From Epiperipatus broadwayi (lineage: Eukaryota; Onychophora; Udeonychophora; Euonychophora; Peripatidae): a stretch of DNA of 64,000 nt. Under the pieces are notes generated by a model that was not told the origin of the DNA, made no database searches, and saw only the letters and a program-made list of their open reading frames with translations. Positions 1-9,244 of this stretch are shown piece by piece. The DNA is taken from the NCBI GenBank assembly GCA_028023455.1, contig JAQFVV010000545.1:1-64000 (forward strand). The letters run 5' to 3'. Made by a program: the position numbers and the translations under genes. Position 1 is the stretch's first letter. Every line of letters starts with the position of its first letter.

Positions 1-80
1 CTTTCTGAAAAACCAAATGGCGATAAAATTTTTGATTATCGCCATTTTACTGTGTATTTTTTTTCTTTCTGATGAAAACC
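1..80 (+). repeat. Hairpin and partial direct repeat upstream of a Penelope-like element
   Basis: A perfect 12-bp stem is formed by bases 15-26 (AAATGGCGATAA) and 36-47 (TTATCGCCATTT) with a 9-base loop. The first bases of the window (CTTTCTGA then AAAACC) resemble bases 65-80 (CTTTCTGATGAAAACC), so the window edge may cut through a repeated non-coding unit. This lies just upstream of a decayed PLE, where such elements carry their pseudo-LTR. Seen: the stem and the repeat. Inferred: that it belongs to the PLE terminus. Confidence 0.5.
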
Positions 81-96
81 AGTCCTCTGGTTGAAA
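69..96 (+). ncRNA. Hammerhead-ribozyme-like core in PLE upstream region
   Basis: The order CTGATGA (69-75), a 6-bp stem AACCAG/CTGGTT (77-82 with 87-92, loop TCCT), then GAAA (93-96) matches the conserved hammerhead core CUGANGA - helix II - GAAA. PLEs are known to carry hammerhead motifs in their terminal repeats, and a PLE RT begins about 230 bases downstream. One extra A sits before helix II. I cannot find a convincing stem I pairing or a clear cleavage site, so it may be a relic or a coincidence. Confidence 0.4.
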
Positions 97-299
97 TATA
101 ATATTATTTATTGGATTTATAAGTCTTTTTTTGTTTTTATATGTATTTCCTTTGGTTAGTTTGTTATATATTAATATTTTGATATATATAAACATTACAA
201 TCATAAAGCTAAACTAGTCAATATAAAATCAAAACTACCCCAAGTCCAAAATTAAATCATTAAGAAAAGTTCTTTATCAAAAAATAAAATTAAGGTAAT

Positions 300-1500
300 T
301 AAAGATTTGCTTTTGTTATTGGAAGATTCTATGTATTTTACTTGTAAAGGTAATTTTTATAAGATTAAGAAAGGGTGTATAATAGGTTATATTATTTCTC
401 CTTTAGTATGTTCAGTTTATATTAGTTTTATGGAAGAGGAAATTATTATTAAAAAGAATTGTTTATATGTAAAATTATTTGTCAGATATGTTGATGATTG
501 TTTATTATTTCTCCTTTAGTGTGTTCAGTTTATATAAGTTTTATGGAAGAGGAAATTCTTATTAAAAAGAATTGTTTATACGTAAAATTATTTGTCAGAT
601 ATGTTGATGATGTTTATTTGTAGTTGAGAATGATAAATTGAAGGAATTTGTAAATGAGTTTGTTTGATCCTTTTATAAAATTTGTTAGAAGGAGGGGGGG
701 GGTTAGATTTTGGTAAGTTAAAATTTTTAGATCTTTTGGTTATTAGAAATGTAGAAACTAATTGTTTATTGTGCAGTCATTTAGTTAAAAGTAAAGAATT
801 AAGATCTATAATTAAACCTGATAGCTATCAGTCTGTATCTCATAAAGTAGCTGTTTTATTGTCATAGGAATATTAAATTAAATAATTCTAGTGGGATAGC
901 TTTGTTTCAGAAATATCAATTTTATAAAGATTACTTGAATGTTGGATACTCTGATAAATTTGTTAAAAGTATTTTATTTAATAGTAATATTTGTAAGGAT
1001 GTAAAGGTTAAAAAAAATATGATTTTATTTCTTTGCCATTTAAATTGTCTTCTTATAAAATTGTGTGTAGAAATAGTAAATTGTTTGGAAATAAGAAAAT
1101 AGCTTGGAAAAGGGGTGTTACATTGAATAATTTATTAAATAATACAAAAGAAGTTTTTGATAGAAAGACTATTCCTGGTATAGTATATTTTATTCCTTGT
1201 TTATTTTGTAAGAAGGTTTACATAGGTCAGAGTAGTTTGAGTTTAAATGAAGGAATAAAGGTTCATAAAAGTAGAGTTAAAAATAGATTTCTTAGTTCTG
1301 CTTTGTATGTCCATGAAAAAGATACAGGTCACACTATTGATTTTGATGAAGCTAAGGTTGTCTTCTTTGAGAAAAATCAAAAGAAGAATTAAAGAGTCTT
1401 TATTATTGAAAATTTATTATTCTGAAGCAATTAACTTATTTAAGAGTTCTTTTAATATTAAGGGTGGATGGGAAGTGAATGGATTTGTGGGTAGTTTTTA
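300..1500 (+). pseudogene. Decayed Penelope-like retroelement: RT fragment plus GIY-YIG endonuclease
   Basis: A broken reading frame encodes the later part of a PLE polyprotein. Bases 307-519 give a PLE-type RT segment (FTCKGNFYKIKKG, then ISPLVCSVYISFMEEE) ending in the catalytic YVDD box. Bases 1033-1392 give the C-terminal GIY-YIG nuclease: GIVYFIPCLFCKKVYIGQSS, with the paired Cys residues and the YIG core, followed by a conserved His-rich stretch (YVHEKDTGHTIDF). In the family, RT copies the element RNA at a nick made by the GIY-YIG domain. Here the RT N-terminus is missing, the YVDD region is duplicated out of frame, and stops and shifts occur near 620, 666 and 870, so no functional protein is possible. 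Assignment as a PLE is secure; the subfamily is not determined. Confidence 0.85.
394..618 (+). repeat. 113-bp tandem duplication within the PLE reverse transcriptase
   Basis: Bases 394-506 recur at 507-618 with few differences (start ATTTCTCCTTTAGT, end TTGATGATTGTTTATT versus TTGATGATGTTTATT). The unit covers the YVDD catalytic box. The period of 113 is not a multiple of three, so the duplication shifts the frame and helped to inactivate the RT, or arose after it was already dead. Confidence 0.85.
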
Positions 1501-1535
1501 ATATATATATTGTGTAGTTTTTGTAGTTCTTTACA

Positions 1536-1564
1536 CTTGAGAAGTCTGCTTGTAGCAGTGAAAC
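1536..1564 (+). ncRNA. Hammerhead-like stem-loop 3' of the PLE
   Basis: Downstream of the GIY-YIG frame lie CTTGAGAAG, a short stem CTGC/GCAG (1546-1549 with 1555-1558, loop TTGTA), then TGAAAC. This is the same arrangement as the upstream motif at 69-96 but with CTTGAGAA in place of CTGATGAA. It also resembles the CTTGAAAAA - stem - GAAA motif in the 31-32 kb PLE. Matching motifs at both ends fit PLE pseudo-LTRs. The stem is only 4 bp and the core is degenerate. Confidence 0.35.
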
Positions 1565-1647
1565 CTTAGGTTGTGTTTTAATATTATTTTTATGCTGGTC
1601 TGGTTTAATTTTGGATTTGGGATAGTTTTGATATATATATATATATG

Positions 1648-2345
1648 GTATATGAGTACAAACTTTCATATGACCCATGACTCTCCACTCTATCTCATAA
1701 CATTGAAACACTTGAACACATATATGTCAAAAAGATTGCTATAAGTGCTCAGATATATATTAAGATAGACAATCTTCATATTTTAATGGTCAGGCTTCAA
1801 TCTACTCCACACTCCAGCTCTTCAACCTTCCATACAATTGAATATCTGTTGATGGAATGCTCAAAGGCCACCCTGAGGCCAAGATTCTTGCCACACCCAT
1901 GTTGACCTAAGGATGAGGAATGCTCAAAGGCCACTCTGAGACCAAGATTCTTGTTACATCCATGTTGACCTAAGGCCAATATGACCTCTCATGTACAGGA
2001 CATAACCCTTAGGTCAACATGTGTGTGGCAATAATCTTGGCCTCAGGGTGGCCTTTGAGCATTCCATCATCAGATTTTCAATTGGATGGATGGTTAAAGA
2101 GGTGGAGTGTGGAGTAGATTGAAGTCTGTCCATTAACATATGAAGATTGTCTATCTTAATATATATCTGAGCACTTATAGCATATATGTGTAGGGATGGT
2201 AACCTGGACCAACTGATGATTGCTGGTTTAGCAAGAAATATGTATATTGGTGATTATTTATCTTTTTGATATATGTGTTCAAGTGTATCAGTGTTATGAT
2301 ATAAAGTGGAGAGTAGTGGGTCATATGAAAGTTTGTGCTCATATA
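1648..2345. repeat. Large imperfect palindrome (foldback element)
   Basis: The left arm (about 1648-1985) is the reverse complement of the right arm (about 2000-2345). Examples: CATATGACCCATGACTCTCC (near 1668) pairs with the stretch near 2310; CTCAGATATATATTAAGATA (near 1748) pairs with 2153-2172; GGAATGCTCAAAGGCCACTC pairs with 2047-2066. Within the left arm a 62-bp block (1855-1913 and 1917-1975) is tandemly doubled, while the right arm has one copy. About 70 extra bases (2190-2262) interrupt the right arm and match a dispersed repeat near 29.34-29.41 kb. No coding sequence is evident; the short open frames here are repeat translations. Confidence 0.85.
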
Positions 2346-2949
2346 TCCTATATATTAAATCATACTAAATTTCAATACACACATGCCTTTATTTTTATAT
2401 ATACTGATATTGGAAATATTCTGTGAGTATTGTAATTGATCCTCACTTATATAGAGGTGCAGTAGTCATTTATCTGGGTAGGCCCATCCCTGAAAAGGGT
2501 AAGTATGATTTCTCCTTCAGTTTGAATTCTGAGGCATAATGGAGGTCAGAAAGGGGGGTGAGATGAGGATGAACTAGCCCAAATTATATCTAGATTTAAG
2601 GTGGAATATAGAGCTAGCCCATTGGAGGTGGATGTAATCATGGGTTAAGTATTTCATCTTGTCTTTGTCAGCATCCTACCTGAAGATCCTAAGTCTGACT
2701 GTAATTAGATGCATTTTCCCCTTTTGTGAGAACCACTTGTTTGTTACAATGTAGACATGCTGAAAAATCAAAACATTAACAGCAAAATTATAGCTTATTG
2801 GACAAAAGAAGATGATGGCTGCAGATAGATTATAAAGCAAAGCAGAAACAGCTGGCCTAATCAATGTCCCAGTTTCCTCCACAAGGAGCTCTGAAATATG
2901 CATGAACAAATGTCTGTCTGTAAAGGATGCATCCTGAGGGATGATCAGA
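2346..2949. other. Non-coding stretch before the gypsy remnant
   Basis: Slightly richer in G+C than the surroundings. It contains a G-run near 2555 but no frame I can assign. It probably includes eroded internal sequence of the Ty3/gypsy element that starts to be readable near 2950, but I see no RT or RNase H motif to prove it. Confidence 0.4.
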
Positions 2950-4174
2950 TGCTATGCTAATACCAGTCATAGATAGACAGCTAATATTAAAGTTGCTTCA
3001 TGATGGTCATCCAGGTAAAGTTAGGGTAAAAGTATTAACCCATAGTTATATATGGTGGCCGAACATTAATGTGGACATTGAAAAATACATAAATATATGC
3101 AATAATTGTCAATCATGAACTAAATCACTCTAATTTTGAAGCATGGCCAAAAGCTGGCAGGTCATGGCAACTAATTCACATAGATCACTGTGGTCCATTC
3201 AAAGGTCATCTGTTCTTTGTAGGGGTTGACTCATATTCAATGAGGACCAAATATAAAATAATAAGAAACACCAGTACAGATAACGTATTGAACAGATTAT
3301 ATGAGATATTTGCACATCATAGGTTTCCTGAAACATTAGAGTCAGATAATGAAATGCCATTTATATCACATAAGTTCAGGGGAGCATTGCAAGAATGGAT
3401 GATAAAATACTTACTCACCCCCATACCACCCCAATCAAATGGACTGGCCAAAAGAGTGGTGCAAAATTTAAAATCATCTATAAAAAAATGGGTAAAACAA
3501 AAATACAGGAAGTGGTTCTTATAGCTCTGCTCCACCAATATTCAACCACAACTGCCAAATCTGGGAAGCATTGCAAGAATGGGTGATAAAACACTTACCC
3601 CCATGCCACCCCAATCAAATGGACTGGTCAAAAGAGTGGTGCAAAATTTAAAATCATCTATAAGAAAAATGGGTAAAACTAAAATACAGAAAGTAGTTTG
3701 TATATCTCTGTTCCACCAACATTCAACCACAACTGCCAAATCTGGAAAATCACCAGTTGAATTATACTTAGGAAGAAAGCTTTGCATAAAACTAGCAAAT
3801 ATAGTACCATCAGCAGATGAAAACAAGCAGCACAGCTTTTCATATAAATGTAAACCTCAAGAAAGGATATGGGTCATGAACAAAATAAATAACTATTGGT
3901 TGCAAGGAATTGTGTATGAATGATGGAAAAATATTAACAAAGCATGTAAACCAATTATGGAAAGATGAAAGTGTGAACATAATATCTGTATTAGTCATAA
4001 CAGAGACCAATGTGAAGATACAAAGAGAAAATAAAATGGAAACAAACAATATCCCTGACACTGAACTGCAATCAAACACATCAAGAGAAAACACAACAAG
4101 TGAAGTGGAAATTATACCTCAACAGCATGTTAAAAGACAAATTAAAACCCCAAGTATCTCAGCGACTATATATT
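2950..4174 (+). pseudogene. Ty3/gypsy retrotransposon integrase remnant
   Basis: Conceptual translation across several frames gives an H2C2 zinc-binding module (LLHDGHPGKVRVK, then YIWWPNINVDIEKY and CNNCQ, 2985-3110), the integrase core (HIDHCGPFKGH near 3180; ESDNEMPF near 3340) and the C-terminal region (PPQSNGLAKRVVQNLK near 3430; SPVELYLGRKL near 3750). The element would insert its cDNA into the genome. Key damage: internal stops near 3114 and 3240, a 184-bp tandem duplication, and Lys where the catalytic Glu of the D,D-35-E triad is normally found (NGLA-K-R), in both copies. RT, RNase H and gag are not recognisable. A purine-rich TTGGGGAAG at about 4200 may mark the start of a 3' LTR. 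Confidence 0.85.
3384..3748 (+). repeat. 184-bp tandem duplication inside the integrase
   Basis: Unit 1 (3384-3567) and unit 2 (3568-3748) are close copies, both beginning GCATTGCAAGAATGG and both containing the PPQSNGL integrase motif. 184 is not a multiple of three. Only the second copy runs on into the normal C-terminal sequence, so the extra copy is probably the upstream one. Confidence 0.85.
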
Positions 4175-4740
4175 AAAAAAATTAAAAACTACTCTCCAAA
4201 CTTGGGGAAGTAATGACATGTATGGATGTGGGTACATATCCATACATATACAAGTAATAGTTAATATAAAAAAATAATTGTAGAATTAAAAGATTTACCT
4301 TTTAAATATGAAACTAAAAAATAATTAGAAGTTATAAGAATAAAAATAAAATTATATTCTAATTATAGCAGAAAAGTAAAATTAGTGATATGAGATAAAA
4401 ATGTACTTATAATAATTAAAGCAATGGGAGTCAGATTTCTGTTATTGATAACAAGAATTTGAGTCTCATAATAACTTGTGATTAAAGTTAGAAAAAAGTA
4501 AAACATTCTGGAATCCAACATGTTACCATATCTAATGAATAGTATCTACTGTAGGAAGAAAAGAATGAAAGAAAACATGCAACTTATAGGAGAAAAAGGA
4601 AAACAGTTAACAAAAAGCTCAATGGGTGGATAGACTAAAATTTGGGTGCTGGATGTCACCCTTTTCCCAGTAGCTTCCAGAATTCTTTATTATTATCATG
4701 TATGCCTATTGGCTTTTATATATATATATATATATATATA
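4175..4740 (+). other. Possible gypsy LTR and AT-rich spacer
   Basis: After the integrase there is a purine-rich TTGGGGAAG followed by TAATGACATG, the usual place for a polypurine tract and LTR start. A short dyad (TATGGATGTG / CATATCCATACATA) lies at 4220-4250. No second LTR is seen for comparison. A (TA)n run of about 26 bases lies at 4717-4742. Confidence 0.3.
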
Positions 4741-4885
4741 TAATAGGCAAAACTCTCTCCATACAATAGTAATCAATGGATGCCAGAAGACGTGCATAAA
4801 ATCCCTATCTAGTGCCTACTCATCCAATATCCCCAAACTAGTTTCTATTTTAACAACAGTTATGAGCAAGCATGGGAAATAGTGA
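4741..4885 (+). repeat. Fragment of the 400-bp repeat family
   Basis: Contains AGGCAAAACTCTC, CATACAATAGTAATCAATGG, GTGCATAAAATCCC and CTACTCATCCAATATCCCC, the same blocks seen in the tandem array at 7.1-9.0 kb. A related piece is inverted at 11.6-11.8 kb. It is a short, diverged copy. Confidence 0.75.
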
Positions 4886-5093
4886 TCATGTATATAAAAT
4901 GTAAACTTACCCCTAATAATTATTGTCAGTTAATGTTTTAAATTATTGTGAGTTAGATTTATTAAATGCACTGGATTTAGTAATGTTGAGTCATTGTTGA
5001 GTAAACTATATTTTGAACTCATCAGGAACTGCAAAGCTCCTCAGTAAGAGTCCAGGCCATAAGATTTATTAAGGTGCAGACATAACTGAAATT

Positions 5094-5356
5094 AATCTTC
5101 AAACCTATGCTGTTCATTTTTAATGTATAAATCTATGCACACTCATATCAATAAATTTTTATAATTCAGTTGTCAATTAAAATATCAGGCATAGAATAGG
5201 ATCAAGCCCTGAGTTAAGCATGGTTAGTAAGGGTTGATTTATATAAGAATAAGTTCTAAGCACAAATGATTCATTTGTATTTTTAAAACTCTTACTAACA
5301 GGTAAGTGTGCATAGATTTATACACTAAAACTGAACAGCACAGGTTTAAAGATTCA
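5094..5356. repeat. Inverted repeat, arms about 50 bp
   Basis: AAACCTATGCTGTTCA...TAAATCTATGCACACT (5100-5147) is the near-complement of AGTGTGCATAGATTTATAC...TGAACAGCACAGGTTT (5305-5348), with about 155 bases between. It resembles a small foldback or MITE-like unit; no target duplication could be recognised. Confidence 0.7.
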
Positions 5357-7080
5357 TTTCCTTTTAACTAATTGCATATATATCAAGTGATAAACTATTA
5401 ATTTATTCTAAACTAATATATGATTAATTGCAGATGATTAAAAATGAGATGTTGTCTCTTTTGTATGATATATCAACAAAATTTGTACAATTATGATCTC
5501 AGTTTCTGAAATCTTAAAAACCAAGTCAATGATTCATATTGTTAGAAAATTTCTTCATTAACAGTTCCATATATAAATAAAATAAAGATCTGCAATAGAC
5601 TTAGAATTGTTCAAAACATTAATGGATAGTTATTTAGTCTTTATCCTTGAAAACTGTGACAACCGTTTTTAAAATATATATTTGTAAACAAGAGCTCAAA
5701 CATTTTTAACTGACTTCATTTTAAGGAATTAATTTGATAAGAATAGAAATCATTTTAGGATTTAATTAAATAAGATTCTTTTTTATTTAAAGCTTATCAT
5801 TTGTGTTGTAATCTTTTCATTAGAAAATAATACTTTATAAATCTTGTACAATTTGGATTTTTTCCTACTTATTTTAGATAATAATTCGTTAGTAATCTAA
5901 TTATTTATTTTTTATATCTTGGCTTTTCATATATTTTTTGAAAAACAAAGTTCAATAAACTGTTTAATCCTGTCCACAAATAATAAAAAGATAGCACTAA
6001 TATTTCTAAGATTTGATTCTAGTTATGTAGGCTAATTAATGAATACAATTTCTTGCGATATAACATTATAAAACAATTTTTTAAGAGAGATATTTTTGTG
6101 ACATTTGTTTAGAATTACTACATGGTTTGTAATATATCATTTCAATAAAAATGTTTTAAAACAATATTTTCAGGATATCTAGAAAAGATAGAATAAATAA
6201 ATGAACACGATAACTGAAATAAACAGTGAATAAAAAATAAGAAAATGAAAGCATATTTTTAAATAGCAGTGCCACAGAAATAATTTTTCTATAAATAACA
6301 ATTAAATCACCTCAAAAAAAAAGAGAGAGAGAGAGAAGAATTCGTCATTTAAACTAGAAATTAATAATTAATTTTCAAATTGAATATTAAAAATGTTAAA
6401 TGCATGTTAGTATGATTTATATACAGCAATAAATAATAATTTGTCACACCTAAAACAAAATGCAAAGTAGCAATCTCAACATTATCAAGATGTATATCAA
6501 TAAAAGTTATATAAAGATCTGATATAAAATAAACTAAAATCCCATCTGATATACTATTTATTATAGATTGAATAATACTTATATGTCTTAATATATAAAA
6601 CCATTATCTATAATCATTATTTCTCAGAAAAAAATAATTTTTTCCCACAATCATATGAAGGTATCAAATTTTCCTCTCATATTATACATATTTGTGTGAA
6701 ATTTTTAAAAATTAAAATTTTCTATAATAGATTGTTTTTTAGATATTTTCAAAAAGTTTTGAAATAGAGTTCAAATTATTATAAATTTGACAAATTAAAT
6801 TCAGAAATAATACTCATACCCATTATTATTATTATTTTTAATATTAATAATAACAATAATTCAGTTTTATTATATTTAACAAATGTTACATCCAAATAAA
6901 AATGCACAAACAGCTTTATAATTTTAAATTATTCAGCGAAAACTTACCAGAGTTAATTTTTTTTAAAGATTTCTTTTAAATTTTAGAATGTTTTGTTTTA
7001 ATAAATATCATTTGACAATGTTTTATTTCCATCTAACCTGCTGTAATTTTTAAAATATAGATATACAGTATAATAATAAC
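5357..7080. other. AT-rich DNA without recognisable genes
   Basis: I see no open frame longer than chance, no TE motif and no clear repeat, only scattered A/T runs, a short (GA)n at 6322-6337 and a few ATT/AAT runs. Confidence 0.6.
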
Positions 7081-7082
7081 AA

Positions 7083-8990
7083 TAATAATAATTATAAAAC
7101 CATTAAAACATCATATGATCACCATTTCCTATGCTTGCACAAGCTATTATTAACAGTATCAAACTGTCCATACAGTAGCCTTAGTAATCAATGGATGCAG
7201 TAAGGTTTGTGCATAAAATCCCCATCTAATGTCTACTAAACCAATATCCCAGACTATGTTCTAGCTTGGGCTTTCATCAGTGAGCTGCACCTAAATCTAA
7301 GGATCTAATGCAACACTCCAGCAACCATCCTTTACCTATTTATTTATCTATAAAGCTACAAATTCAAAATGAAAATACATTAACGTTTTTAATTCAAGCT
7401 CATTCACCTGTATAGTAATATAGATCTGAATCCAGTCCAGCATCTATACGTTTTGGTATCATTAGTTCATCAAAAACCATAGACACCATATCTCAGGTAG
7501 GAATGGTATAAAGCCATCAAAATATCACATGATCACCATTTTCTATACATACACAAACTGTTATTAGAAGAAGCAAATTCTTGAAGGTTGATGCATAAAA
7601 TCCCTATTTAATGCCTACTCAACCAATATCCCCAGACTAGTTTTTAGTTTGTGGCTTTCATCAGTGAGGAGCTTAGATCTAAGAGTATCTAAGAATCTAA
7701 TGCAATTCTCAGCAGTCACCTTTTACATATTTAGTTAACTATAAAGTTAGTAGCCCAAGATAAAAACATATTGTTTTCAAACCAAGCTCATTCATATGTA
7801 CAGTCATATAGATCTGAACCTAGTTAGGATTCTATATATTTTTGTACTTGGTTTATCAAAAACTAGTCAACACTATCTCATAGACAGGAATAGTATAAAA
7901 ACATCACATGATCATCATTTTCTATACTTACATAAACTATTATTAGCAGAAGCAAACCCTTAAAGGTTTATACATAAAATCCCCATCTAGTCCTACTCAT
8001 CCAATATTCCCAGACTAGTTTCTAGATTGTGGCTTTCATCAGTAACAAATTTTGGACCTGTGAGCACTGCACATACATCTAAGGATCTAATGCAAATATC
8101 CCTATCTACTTAGTTAACTATAAAGCTCTGCTCAAAATGAAACACATTAATGTTTTCAATTCAAGCTTATTTGCCTCTTTAATAATATAAATCTGAACCC
8201 AGTTCAGCAGCTATAAATTTTGGTGTCCTTAGTTTATCAAAAACCACAATTATTATTTCCCATTGTTAGAAATGGTATAAAACCACCAAAACATCACATG
8301 ATCACCATTTCCTATGCTTGCCCAAAATATTATTAGCAGAAGCAATATCTCCAAGGTTTGTGCATAAAATCCCCATCTAATGCTTACTCATCCAATATCC
8401 CAAGACTAGTTTCTAGCTTGTGGCTTTTATCATTGTGGCACTTTCAATTTGAGAGCACTGCACCTAGATCTAAGCATCTAATGCAAACCTCCAGCAGTCA
8501 CCTTTTACATATTTAGTTAACTATAAAGCTAGGAGCTCAAGATAAAAACATGTTAATGTTTTCAATCCAAGCTCATTCATTTGTACAGTCATGTAAATCT
8601 GAACCCAGCTCAGCATCTATACCTTTTGGTGTCCTTGGTTTATCAAAAACCATAGTCACCATCATCCTTTAAGTAGGAATAGTATAAAACCATCAACACA
8701 TCACATGATCACAATTTCCTATGCTAACACAAGCTGTTGTTAACAGTATCCTTAATAACCAATGGATGCAGGATGCTGAAATGGGTTCAGATCTACATAA
8801 TTTTACAGGTGAATGAGCTTGAATTGAAAACATTAATGTGTCTTCATCTTGAGATCCTAGTTCTATAATTAACTAAATAGATAAAATATGGCTGTTGGGG
8901 AGTTGCATTAGATGCTTAGATCTAGGTACAGTACTTTCAGATCCCAAACTCTTCTGATGAAAGCTGATCAGTGATGATATCCCAAATTTC
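7083..8990. repeat. Tandem array of about 380-415-bp units with a terminal inversion
   Basis: The block TCACATGATCACCATTT-like recurs at 7111, 7525, 7904, 8294 and 8701 (spacings 414, 379, 390, 407). Each unit also carries GCATAAAATCCCCATCTA, CCAATATCCCCAGACTAG, CTTTCATCAGTGA, a TCTAAGGATCTAATGCA block and ATATAGATCTGAACCCAG-like sequence. From about 8772 to 8990 the same blocks appear as the reverse complement (TGGGTTCAGATC, GGTGAATGAGCTTGAATT, GTTGCATTAGATGCTTAGATC), so the array ends in a head-to-head switch. No coding potential. Confidence 0.9.
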
Positions 8991-9244
8991 CAAGAACCGG
9001 TTCTCTAAAGGAAGGTTGTATTTAAGAACCTATTCTGTTTATTTTTCTTCTTTCTAAGCATGGAAGCAAAACACTTCCTGGTTTCATATCTAAAACTTTT
9101 TATGCATTCTCAGAAATTTTGCATGCCCCCCCCCCCTAAACACAAAAAAAATGCAGCAGTGCACATTGACACTGATGTACTTTGCAATCTCATTTATGGG
9201 ATCAGAAAAAATTAAACCATTTTTATAATTGGAAAAAAGCTTAT

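Noticed and set aside
2950-4174. Endogenous retrovirus with envelope
   Set aside because: Only integrase is recognisable; no envelope-like frame follows, and the remaining sequence leads into possible LTR.
4646-4882. 78-codon frame containing an Ile-Tyr run
   Set aside because: It crosses a (TA)n tract and a fragment of the 400-bp repeat.
7083-8990. CRISPR array
   Set aside because: Units are about 400 bp, with no short repeats and spacers, and the genome is eukaryotic.
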